This document shows, one piece after another, positions 1 to 6,895 of a stretch of 19,522 nucleotides of DNA (position 1 is its first letter; each line of letters begins with the position of its first letter). Where the stretch lies: the NCBI GenBank assembly GCA_937967465.1, contig CALBSW010000188.1:1-19522 (forward strand), read 5' to 3'. The translations under genes and the position numbers were made by a program. Source of the stretch: an uncultured Flavobacteriales bacterium (GTDB taxonomy: Bacteria > Bacteroidota > Bacteroidia > Flavobacteriales_D > Sanyastnellaceae). The notes beneath the pieces were generated by a model. That model did no database searches. It saw nothing but the letters and a program-made list of their open reading frames with translations, and was not told the DNA's origin.

Positions 1-52
1 CCCCTGCTACCAGGATGAAAACCTGGCGTCCTAACCCCTAGACGAACGGGCC
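1..52 (-). tRNA. tRNA-Glu (anticodon TTC), 3' part cut off by window edge
   Basis: Read on the minus strand, the gene starts at 52 with acceptor strand GGCCCGT, then a D-arm containing GGGGTTAGGAC, then a perfect 5-bp anticodon stem (plus-strand positions 10-14 and 22-26) enclosing the 7-base loop TTTTCAT. The anticodon TTC (plus positions 17-19) reads glutamate codons GAA/GAG. The sequence runs into the variable region and the start of the T-stem, then stops at base 1, so the T-loop and the 3' acceptor strand lie outside the window. The visible part closely matches the common bacterial tRNA-Glu sequence. A strong promoter lies directly upstream. Confidence 0.95.
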
Positions 53-63
53 AAAAGGGTGCG

Positions 64-94
64 CAAAGATAGTGTCCGGAATGAATCCAACAAA
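64..94 (-). promoter_or_regulatory. Bacteroidota-type promoter of tRNA-Glu
   Basis: On the minus strand a -33 element TTTG (plus positions 91-94) is followed by a 19-base spacer and a -7 element TATCTTTG (plus positions 64-71). This matches the Bacteroidota primary-sigma consensus TTTG / TAnnTTTG at every fixed position with standard spacing. The mature tRNA 5' end at 52 is 11 bases beyond the -7 box, which leaves room for a very short leader. It lies between dps and the tRNA, so the tRNA need not depend on dps read-through. Confidence 0.75.
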
Positions 95-112
95 CGCCCT
101 GCGCAGGATGGT

Positions 113-586
113 TCAGCCGAGGTAGGCGCGGTACATCCAAACCAGCTTTTCCTGCTCGCGGATGTAGTCGCTCATGAGGGCGTTGGTGCCTTCGTCACCG
201 GCCTCACCGCTCAGGTGCAGCAAGGTGCGCTCGCGGAGGAGGATCACGCTGAAGGCGGCCACGCAATGCTTGAGGGCCTCCACGCCGTCGGTGACATCCT
301 TCACCACGGGGACTTTGCTCACGGCGAGGTATTCTTCGTGGGTGTGGACCGGCTTGCCGCCGAGGGTGAGGACGCGCTCGGCGACCTCGTCGATCTTGAG
401 CTGCAGGTCCGTGTAGAGCTCCTCGAACTTGGCGTGGAGCTCGAAGAACTCCCTTCCGCGGATGTTCCAATGGAAACCCCGGGCGTTCATGTAGAACACC
501 GTGAGGTCGGCGAGGAGGTCGTTGAGGCCGGCAGCGAGTTGGCTGGCAGCTTGGCCGTCGAGGCCGATGGGCGTGGTCGTGTCCAT
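113..586 (-). CDS. dps: Dps-family DNA-protection ferritin
   Basis: This 157-residue protein has the normal length and motif pattern of Dps, a ferritin-like dodecamer that oxidises Fe(II) with peroxide, stores iron and shields DNA in starved or oxidatively stressed cells. The inter-subunit ferroxidase ligands are visible: H39 (in FHWNIRG), H51, E55 (Asp in many homologues), D66 and E70 within the IDEVAERVLTLGG block. The N-terminal tail is short and not lysine-rich, so DNA binding through a basic tail is not evident. The ATG at 584-586 directly precedes the conserved helix. It is 42 bases downstream of proS on the same strand. I see no clear promoter in that gap, so co-transcription with proS is possible, although Dps genes usually have their own stress control. 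Confidence 0.93.
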   Translation of the reverse strand: MDTTTPIGLDGQAASQLAAGLNDLLADLTVFYMNARGFHWNIRGREFFELHAKFEELYTDLQLKIDEVAERVLTLGGKPVHTHEEYLAVSKVPVVKDVTDGVEALKHCVAAFSVILLRERTLLHLSGEAGDEGTNALMSDYIREQEKLVWMYRAYLG

Positions 587-628
587 GTCAGAAAAACAGC
601 GGTCAGAGACAGGGGTTCAGACGCGCGA

Positions 629-2098
629 TCAGTAAGCGCGGGCGAAGAGGACGCGGCGGGCACTCGGGTTGCCGGTGCGGATGCAGGTGCCCGGCGTGGT
701 GTCGCCGTCGAGGGGCAGGCAACGGATGGTCGCCTTGGTCTCCTTCTTGATCCGCTCCTCGGTCTCGGCGGTGCCGTCCCAGTGGGCGCTCAGGAAGCCG
801 CCTTCCTCGAGGCCGGCAGTGAACTCCTCCCACGTGTTGACCTCACGGGTGCTCGTGGTCATGCGGTCCTTCGCGGCATTGAACAGGGCGTCCTGCATCT
901 CGGTGAGCAGGCCCTGCACGTGGGCCACGATCTGGTCAGCCGGGATGAAGGCCTTCTCACCGGTGTCGCGGCGGGCCACCTCCACGGTGCCATTTTCGGC
1001 ATCACGGGGGCCGATGGCAAGGCGCACGGGCACACCCTTGAGCTCGTACTCGGCGAACTTCCATCCGGACCGCTTGGTGTCATCGTCGTCGAGTTTGACG
1101 CGCAAACCGACGGCCTTGAGGTCGTCGTGCAACTTCTGGCAGGCGCCATTGACCACCTCATTGGCCTCCCCACCCTTCTGGATGGGGACGATGACCGCCT
1201 CAATCGGCGCCAGCTTGGGCGGCAGGACGAGGCCCTTGTCGTCGGAGTGGGTCATGATGAGCGCGCCCATCAGTCGGGTGGACACGCCCCAGCTGGTTGC
1301 CCAGACGTGCTCCTGCGTGCCTTCCTTGGTGGCGTAGGTCACGTCGAAGGCCTTGGCGAAGTTCTGCCCGAGGAAGTGGCTCGTGCCCGCCTGCAGGGCC
1401 TTGCCGTCCTGCATGAGGGCCTCGATGCAGAACGTGTCGTCGGCCCCGGCAAAGCGCTCGCTTTCCGACTTGATCCCGCGGACCACCGGCATGGCCATCC
1501 AGCCCTCGGCGAAATCGGCGTAAACGTGGAGCATCTTCTCCGCTTCGGCGATCGCCTCCTCGCGGGTGGCGTGGGCGGTGTGGCCCTCCTGCCAGAGGAA
1601 TTCAGCCGTGCGGAGGAACAGGCGCGTCCGCATCTCCCAGCGCACCACATTGGCCCACTGGTTCACCAGCAGGGGCAGGTCTCGGTAGCTCTGGATCCAG
1701 TTCTTGTACGTCTTCCAAATGATGGTCTCGGACGTCGGGCGAACGATGAGCTCCTCTTCAAGCTTGGCATCCGGGTCCACGACCACGCCCTGGCCGTCGG
1801 GGTCGTTCTTGAGGCGGTAGTGGGTCACCACCGCGCACTCCTTGGCGAAGCCTTCCACGTGGGCGGCCTCCTTGCTGAGGTAGCTCTTTGGGATGAACAG
1901 CGGGAAGTAGGCATTGACGTGGCCGGTCTCCTTGAACATGCCATCGAGCACATCCTTCATGCGCTCCCAGATGGCGAATCCGTAGGGCTTGATGACCATG
2001 CAGCCCTTCACGTCACTGTGCTGGGCGAGGTCGGCTTCGACCACGATTTCGTTGTACCACTTGGAGTAATCCTGATCGCGGGGGGTCAATTTGGCCAT
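629..2098 (-). CDS. proS: Prolyl-tRNA synthetase, archaeal/eukaryotic type, zinc ligands largely lost
   Basis: This is a 489-residue class II aminoacyl-tRNA synthetase that charges tRNA-Pro in the cytosol. Motifs seen include RPTSE (residues 120-124), the motif 2 block around RWEMRTR with FLWQEGHTAH (about 153-176), and motif 3 GVSTRLMGAL (271-280). It lacks a bacterial editing insertion and ends in a C-terminal Tyr, as expected for the short archaeal-type ProRS common in Bacteroidota. The usual C-terminal zinc site has four Cys. Here the first pair is absent (AHWDGTAE region) and the last pair keeps only one Cys (CIRTGN), so zinc is probably not bound; I recall this being common in the phylum. 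The reading frame is open up to 2218, but MAKLTPRDQDYSKWY at 2098 is the family N-terminus. Confidence 0.96.
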   Translation of the reverse strand: MAKLTPRDQDYSKWYNEIVVEADLAQHSDVKGCMVIKPYGFAIWERMKDVLDGMFKETGHVNAYFPLFIPKSYLSKEAAHVEGFAKECAVVTHYRLKNDPDGQGVVVDPDAKLEEELIVRPTSETIIWKTYKNWIQSYRDLPLLVNQWANVVRWEMRTRLFLRTAEFLWQEGHTAHATREEAIAEAEKMLHVYADFAEGWMAMPVVRGIKSESERFAGADDTFCIEALMQDGKALQAGTSHFLGQNFAKAFDVTYATKEGTQEHVWATSWGVSTRLMGALIMTHSDDKGLVLPPKLAPIEAVIVPIQKGGEANEVVNGACQKLHDDLKAVGLRVKLDDDDTKRSGWKFAEYELKGVPVRLAIGPRDAENGTVEVARRDTGEKAFIPADQIVAHVQGLLTEMQDALFNAAKDRMTTSTREVNTWEEFTAGLEEGGFLSAHWDGTAETEERIKKETKATIRCLPLDGDTTPGTCIRTGNPSARRVLFARAY

Positions 2099-2141
2099 GG
2101 GAAATTGGTACGGCGTTTGCTGTCTGAAAGTCGTCGAGGCG

Positions 2142-2149
2142 CAAAAGTA
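2142..2149 (-). promoter_or_regulatory. Candidate -7 element for proS
   Basis: TACTTTTG on the minus strand matches the Bacteroidota -7 consensus TAnnTTTG and lies 43 bases upstream of the proS ATG, inside the 125-base divergent spacer with the lipoprotein gene. No TTG lies at the ideal distance upstream: the candidates are about 10 and 29 bases away. The call therefore rests on the -7 box and its position only. Confidence 0.35.
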
Positions 2150-2223
2150 CACCACCGCCAACGGGCGGGTCATGGCCCCAACGTCTTGTCTCTCCGTCTG
2201 TTCGATGTAATTTCCCAACGCCC

Positions 2224-3381
2224 ATGAAGTTGAATTCCTCCCTCCTCCTCCTCGCCCTGCCCCTCTGGCTGGCGTCCTGCACGTCCTCGATGGACCTCAT
2301 CGGAGACCGGACTTTGGAATCGGATGAATTCTACCTGAGTGGTGGCGAGCCCCACACCGGGGATGGCGCCTTGGAGGCCGCACGCCAGGAGCAGCTCCTC
2401 GACCAGTACGACCAGTACACCCAGTCCGATTACGACAATCCATACGGGGGTCCTGTATCCAGCGGTCAGAACGGCCAGTTGTGGAACCGGTACTCCGGCG
2501 GGTTCAACAGCCCCTTCAGTCCCTACGGCAACTTCGGTTCGGGATTCGGTTACAGCCCCTACAACCAATACGGATTCGGCACGCCTTACGGCTTTGGCGG
2601 AAGCCCCTACAGCCCGTTCAATGCTGGATTCAGCAGCACGTATGGCTACAACAACTTCGCCTTCAATACCGGCTATGACGCCTGGGGCAATCCCATCGGC
2701 GGCTTTGGCAACCCCTACGGCTTCGGCAATCCCTACGGCTTCAACGGCGGCTGGACTGGCGTTGGTCCCGGATGGGGCTACGACCCCTGGGGCGGCGGCT
2801 TCTGGGGCGCGCCCAGTTATGGGTATTGGGGAGGTGGATACCACCCCTACTATGGCAACCTCGGTGCCTACGGCAATGGCGGATGGGGTGGCTTCTGCGG
2901 AACGGGCGACATCGTGAATGGCAGCGGCGGCATTGCGCCGCGTCCAAGGCCCAACTTCGGTCAATTCACCGGCCTCACCGGCGGATCGGGTGTGGACTCC
3001 AACGACGGTGCCGGATCGGCAGCGCCGAGCACTTCACCGAAGCCCAACGCGACCCGGAACAGCGTGTCCAATGGCAACCGTGGCCGCCGCGGCACGACGG
3101 TCATTCCGCCGGCGCCGACGCCCAGCCGGGACTACGACTACGGGCGGCAAAGTCCAGATCGCTCCGGCGAGCCGGCCACCCAGCCGGCCCAGAACCGCAG
3201 CAACCGCAACTCGGGCCGATCCAACAGTGGATGGAGCGACCCTGCACCGCGGCAGAACTACAGCAGCCCCAGCACCCCTCGCGGTGGTGGCAACCGAGGC
3301 GGCGGCAACTTCAGCCGTCCCTCCTCGCCCCGCCCGAGTGCACCGCGTTCCTCTGGTGGCCGTTCCGGCCGCGGAGGCTAA
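2224..3381 (+). CDS. Low-complexity lipoprotein with prion-like (G/Y/F) region and RGG-type tail
   Basis: This 385-residue protein begins with a lipoprotein signal (hydrophobic LLLLALPLWLASC, lipidated Cys19), so it should be anchored in an outer or inner membrane. Residues about 70-225 are dominated by Gly, Tyr, Phe, Asn and Pro with short irregular repeats (PYGFG, FGNPYG; a direct FGNPYG duplication at 161-172). Residues about 240-385 are Ser/Pro/Gly/Arg/Asn-rich and end in RGGGNRGGG and GGRSGRGG. No enzyme domain is visible and most of the chain is probably disordered. Such composition is typical of self-associating or nucleic-acid- or polysaccharide-binding tails, but function here is unknown. 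It lies 18 bases upstream of a FadL-like barrel on the same strand, which suggests a shared operon and an outer-membrane role. Confidence 0.8.
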   Translation: MKLNSSLLLLALPLWLASCTSSMDLIGDRTLESDEFYLSGGEPHTGDGALEAARQEQLLDQYDQYTQSDYDNPYGGPVSSGQNGQLWNRYSGGFNSPFSPYGNFGSGFGYSPYNQYGFGTPYGFGGSPYSPFNAGFSSTYGYNNFAFNTGYDAWGNPIGGFGNPYGFGNPYGFNGGWTGVGPGWGYDPWGGGFWGAPSYGYWGGGYHPYYGNLGAYGNGGWGGFCGTGDIVNGSGGIAPRPRPNFGQFTGLTGGSGVDSNDGAGSAAPSTSPKPNATRNSVSNGNRGRRGTTVIPPAPTPSRDYDYGRQSPDRSGEPATQPAQNRSNRNSGRSNSGWSDPAPRQNYSSPSTPRGGGNRGGGNFSRPSSPRPSAPRSSGGRSGRGG

Positions 3382-3399
3382 TCCGTCATTTCCGTGCCC

Positions 3400-4902
3400 A
3401 TGACTTTGCGTTTCCTCCTCGGCAGCGCAGGACTCGTCCTGCTCGCCTTCGCCACCCCGTCCAGCCTCTTTGGACAAGGCCTTTCGGATGTCATGCTCTA
3501 CAGCCGAATGGACCCGCTCGGTTCTGCGCGCTCCACGGGCTTGGGGGGCGCCATGACCAGCCTGGGTGCCGATCTCGGCGCCGTGTGGTCCAATCCAGCC
3601 GGACTCGGCTTGTACCGGAGCAGCGACGTCGGCATGAGCCTTGCTGTGGGCGCCGGCGGTGGTCGCACCACGTTTGCTGACCAGACCGGCACAACAGCTG
3701 CCCCCCACCTCATTGTGGGCCAGCTCGGGGCCGCGCTCACCATGCCCCTCAACCACCCCCACTTCCGGCGGGGCACATTCGGCATCGGATACACTCCGTT
3801 GCGGGACTTTCACCAGCGTGTCGAGTGGGAAGGCCCACAGTCCGGCGAGAGTTTGACCCAACAACTCGCCCTGCAGGCCCAAGGCACGCCGTTCGACAGC
3901 TTGTGGTATTCCCAACCCTTCGACGCCGATCTGGCCTGGTACACCTACCTCATCGACACCGTGGCCGGCAGCACCGACCAATATCAAGGCGCCTTCGATG
4001 GAGACGACGTCCAGCAGAGCCTGCGCCGCGACCGCGAGGGGCGGATGGGCGAGACTTCCCTCGCCTTTGGCACCAGCTACGACGATGTCCTGTACATGGG
4101 GCTCTCCGTCGGGTTGACGTCCATCGACATGAAGCGGGTGGATGTCTACAGCGAGCGGAAGCTCATGGGCCCTTCCCCATTGGACCGGTTCACCTTCAAC
4201 GACCGGCTCGAGGTCAGTGGCTCCGGCGCCTTCTGGTCGTTCGGCCTCATGCTCCTTCCCGAGGGGACGCCGCTCCGGTTTGGATGGAGCTATCGCAGTG
4301 GGTCCGTGTTTTCCATCGACGACTTCTATCAGGTCGACGCCACATCGGACTTCTCGGATGGCAGTGGGTTTGAATGGAACAGCCCGAACAGCTATGTCCA
4401 ATACCGCATTCGCACGCCCCGCCAGCACCGCCTTGGATTCAGTTGGACCATGGGCAAGTCGGCTTTGTTGACCCTCGACTACGGCTACGCGGACTTTGCC
4501 CAAGCCACCTTTACCTCCAACGACTTCCGGGACGAGGATGTGGCCGCCATCCAACGCGACATCGACTCCACGCTCATCGCCGAGCAGAACGTTCGAGGCG
4601 GCCTCGAATTCCGCATCCAAGACACGTGGCGTTTCCGCCTCGGCGGAGGCTGGCGGTCAGAAGCCGCCAAACCCCTGCGCGGCTTTGACGGGCTCGAAGA
4701 CGGCACACTCCTCGAAGACGGCGCTGCCCAAATCCAATGGGCCATCGGCGGCGAGTACAGGGCGGAGACCTGGTATGCGGGGGCGACCTATCGGCACACC
4801 TCGACAGAGGATGCCCGGCGCCTTTACGCACTCAGCCCGGTCATCGCACAAGGGCGGACCGGGCTGGGTCTGTTGATGCTGTCCATTGGCGCCCGATACT
4901 GA
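3400..4902 (+). CDS. FadL/OmpP1-like outer-membrane beta-barrel protein
   Basis: This 500-residue protein has an N-terminal signal peptide (residues 1 to about 26, ending FGQ). The mature start, SARSTGLGGAMTSLGADLGA followed by WSNPAGLGL, is the hallmark N-terminus of the OmpP1/FadL/PorV-like barrels of Bacteroidota. Alternating hydrophobic strands run to a C-terminal aromatic residue (SIGARY), as in barrel-assembly signals. FadL proteins carry hydrophobic molecules such as fatty acids across the outer membrane, but the substrate cannot be told from sequence. I chose the ATG at 3400; a GTG two codons upstream (3394) is possible. The preceding lipoprotein gene ends 18 bases away and they are probably co-transcribed. 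The 22-base gap to the convergent zinc-ribbon gene shows no clear terminator. Confidence 0.85.
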   Translation: MTLRFLLGSAGLVLLAFATPSSLFGQGLSDVMLYSRMDPLGSARSTGLGGAMTSLGADLGAVWSNPAGLGLYRSSDVGMSLAVGAGGGRTTFADQTGTTAAPHLIVGQLGAALTMPLNHPHFRRGTFGIGYTPLRDFHQRVEWEGPQSGESLTQQLALQAQGTPFDSLWYSQPFDADLAWYTYLIDTVAGSTDQYQGAFDGDDVQQSLRRDREGRMGETSLAFGTSYDDVLYMGLSVGLTSIDMKRVDVYSERKLMGPSPLDRFTFNDRLEVSGSGAFWSFGLMLLPEGTPLRFGWSYRSGSVFSIDDFYQVDATSDFSDGSGFEWNSPNSYVQYRIRTPRQHRLGFSWTMGKSALLTLDYGYADFAQATFTSNDFRDEDVAAIQRDIDSTLIAEQNVRGGLEFRIQDTWRFRLGGGWRSEAAKPLRGFDGLEDGTLLEDGAAQIQWAIGGEYRAETWYAGATYRHTSTEDARRLYALSPVIAQGRTGLGLLMLSIGARY

Positions 4903-4924
4903 CGGGCAGGACAGGAAATGAGAA

Positions 4925-5728
4925 TCAGGCTTTCGCGGCGGCCTTGAGCTCCTTGGCCACGAGCTTCTCGACCTTTTCCTGCTCCTCCACGGCCAATTCC
5001 TGGTCCACGAGGATGCGGCCGCTGTGCTCGTCCACGATGATGCGCTTGCGGGCACCGACGTCGAGGATGCGCTGCGGCGGAATCTTGATGTAGCTGCCGG
5101 CACTGGCCTCGCGCTCGATGGGCACCACGGCCATGCCGTTCTTGGCGCCACCGCGGATGCGGAGGTAGGCTTGAAGCAGGCGGTCGTCGATTTTGCCCGA
5201 CATCTTGCCGCTGAGGTTGCTGAGGATCTCCTCCTCGGCACGCGTCTCGGCGATGATCTCGTCCAGCTCGGTCTGCTTGGCCTTCAGATCCTCGGCGCGG
5301 TGGTCGTGCTTGGTCTTGACCTCCGTGATGATCTCGGACTTCTGCTCGAGCTGAGCCTCGGCCTCCTTGATGCGCTTTTCGCTGAGCTGGATTTCCAAGC
5401 TCTGGTATTCGATTTCCTTGTTGAGGGACTCGAACTCGCGGTTGTTGCGCACGCTGTTCTGCTGCTCTTCGAAGCGCTTGATCATGGCGCCGGAATCGAT
5501 GATGGACTCCTTGCGCTCCTGGATTTTCTGCTGGATGCTGGCTGCCTCTTCGTTGAGGCGCTCGAGACGAGAGGCCAAGCCGGCCAGTTCGTCCTCCAGG
5601 TCTTCGACTTCCAGCGGCAATTCTCCGCGTACGACGCGCAAGCGATCGATGCGGCTGTCAATCAGCTGGAGGTCATAGAGCGCCCGGAGTTTCTCCTCTG
5701 CGCTTGTGGCTTTGGTCTTCTTGGCCAT
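4925..5728 (-). CDS. Coiled-coil 'zinc ribbon' family protein with all four zinc ligands replaced
   Basis: This 267-residue protein has a long charged coiled coil (residues about 10-175) followed by the C-terminal domain of the C4-type zinc-ribbon family (DUF164/CT398-like). The flanking signature is intact: LRIRGGAKNGMAVVPIER, then KIPPQRILD, then GRILVDQEL. In the family, two CxxC pairs bind zinc in this domain; here they read S209-A-G-S212 and D233-E-H-S236, so no Cys ligand remains. I checked the codons on the DNA (5021-5104) and the frame is clean, so this is substitution rather than a frameshift. The start codon overlaps the stop of the Nif3-like gene by one base (TGATG), indicating translational coupling. 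The cellular role of the family is poorly defined; suggestions include scaffolding and protein or nucleic-acid binding. Confidence 0.85.
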   Translation of the reverse strand: MAKKTKATSAEEKLRALYDLQLIDSRIDRLRVVRGELPLEVEDLEDELAGLASRLERLNEEAASIQQKIQERKESIIDSGAMIKRFEEQQNSVRNNREFESLNKEIEYQSLEIQLSEKRIKEAEAQLEQKSEIITEVKTKHDHRAEDLKAKQTELDEIIAETRAEEEILSNLSGKMSGKIDDRLLQAYLRIRGGAKNGMAVVPIEREASAGSYIKIPPQRILDVGARKRIIVDEHSGRILVDQELAVEEQEKVEKLVAKELKAAAKA

Positions 5729-6834
5729 CAGGATACGTGAATGGGGTTGGTGCGGACTTCCGACAAAAGGACTGCGAAATTAGGGAATCCATCTTTGAGG
5801 ACAGACAATTGATCCACAAGCCATTGCGAGATGCCCCCTTCGGCCTCCGCGTGACCGATGTCCGCAATGGTGATTTGTCCTTCCGTGCCGAAGAATTCAT
5901 GGTATTTGAAGTCCGAAGACAGGAAGACATCCGCACCCGAACGAATCGCGTCGGGAAGCAGGAAACTGCCCGTCCCGCCGCAAAGCGCCACGGTGGCAAT
6001 GGGGCCTTCTGGCGGTGCGGTGTGGCGGACCATGGGCGCGCCAAACGCGGTCTTCAGCCGATCCACGAACGCCGCCCAGTCCAATGGGACATCATAGGAT
6101 CCAATGCCGCCGCTGCCAGCTGTGGGATGGTCGTTTTCGAGGTGGACCACATCGTGGGCGACGAGGTCATAGGGATGGGCATCCAACATGGCGGCCACCA
6201 CGCGGCCGACATTCCAGCGTTCCACCACCACTTCCAATCGCGCCTCTTCGACACCTTCGCGTTGGCCGACGCTCCCAACATGGGGGTCCGAACCCGGCTG
6301 CGCCCGGAAGGTCCCCTGGCCTTGCGTCACGAATCCGCATTCATCGTAATCCCCCAAGCTGCCAGCGCCTGCGGCGAACATGGCCTCCCGGACCGCATCC
6401 AGATGGTCGTGCGGCACGAACGTCACCACCTTGGACAAGGTGGACTTCGCTGGACGCAACGTGGCAAAATCATCGAGCCCCAACTTCTCCGCCATCATCG
6501 CGTTGACGCCGTGGGCCACATTGTCCAGATTGGTGTGGATGGCATACAGGCCAATTCCAGCCCGCAGCGCCGCCATCACGGTGCGCTCCACCTCGTTCCG
6601 ACCAGTCAACCGCTTCATCGGGCGGAAAATCAACGGGTGGTGGGAGACAATCAGGTTGCACCCTTTCTCCAGGGCTTCGGCAACCACTGCCTCGGTCACG
6701 TCGAGTGAAACCAGGACGCCGGAGACCTCCGTTTCGGGCTCTCCCACGAGGAGGCCACTGTTGTCATAATCCTCTTGGAGGGCCGGGGGAGCGATGGCCT
6801 CGAGCAGGGATGCGATGTCAGAAATGCGGGGCAT
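5728..6834 (-). CDS. Nif3-like dinuclear metal centre hexameric protein (YqfO type)
   Basis: This 368-residue protein belongs to the Nif3/YqfO family, sometimes annotated as GTP cyclohydrolase I type 2 although the true substrate is unsettled. The metal site is visible: H65-H66 in SHHPLIF, H100 and D104 in HTNLD, and H328 and E332 in DIGHAEAE. Between about 128 and 235 lies the PII/CutA1-like insert found in long family members, and the total length matches those. The start at 6834 (MPRISDIASLLEAI) fits the family N-terminus; the open frame extends to 6921 but would then overlap the divergent lpxK. It is coupled to the zinc-ribbon gene downstream, a pairing that recurs in many bacteria, and shares a 61-base divergent spacer with lpxK. 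Confidence 0.92.
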   Translation of the reverse strand: MPRISDIASLLEAIAPPALQEDYDNSGLLVGEPETEVSGVLVSLDVTEAVVAEALEKGCNLIVSHHPLIFRPMKRLTGRNEVERTVMAALRAGIGLYAIHTNLDNVAHGVNAMMAEKLGLDDFATLRPAKSTLSKVVTFVPHDHLDAVREAMFAAGAGSLGDYDECGFVTQGQGTFRAQPGSDPHVGSVGQREGVEEARLEVVVERWNVGRVVAAMLDAHPYDLVAHDVVHLENDHPTAGSGGIGSYDVPLDWAAFVDRLKTAFGAPMVRHTAPPEGPIATVALCGGTGSFLLPDAIRSGADVFLSSDFKYHEFFGTEGQITIADIGHAEAEGGISQWLVDQLSVLKDGFPNFAVLLSEVRTNPIHVS

Positions 6835-6895
6835 GAACCAAAATTGGGCATTGCGAAGGACGGATTCCGCGGGCATTGTGGCAATTTCGCCGCCC

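Noticed and set aside
2186..2215. Possible promoter TTG-N19-TAATTTCC before the lipoprotein gene at 2224
   Set aside because: The -7 box lacks the final TG and lies only 8 bases from the ATG, leaving no room for a normal leader.
59..2227. 722-codon open frame on the plus strand, opposite dps and proS
   Set aside because: It is antisense to two well-supported genes, has no recognisable domain, and spans the intergenic gap. In GC-rich DNA the complementary frame often lacks stops.
2704..2739. Direct DNA repeat in the lipoprotein gene as a possible mobile or CRISPR-like repeat
   Set aside because: It is a single in-frame duplication coding FGNPYG twice within a low-complexity protein region; no spacers or further copies.
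3034..4620. 528-codon minus-strand frame under the lipoprotein and barrel genes
   Set aside because: Shadow of GC-biased codons; no signal, motif or plausible start context, while the plus-strand genes are clear.
4925..5728. Zinc-ribbon gene as a pseudogene
   Set aside because: The frame is intact over 267 residues, the non-Cys signature is conserved and it is coupled to nif3; ligand loss alone does not make it a pseudogene.
6794..6895. Longer lpxK start at 6794
   Set aside because: It would overlap the divergent Nif3 gene's N-terminus and adds residues absent from the LpxK family.
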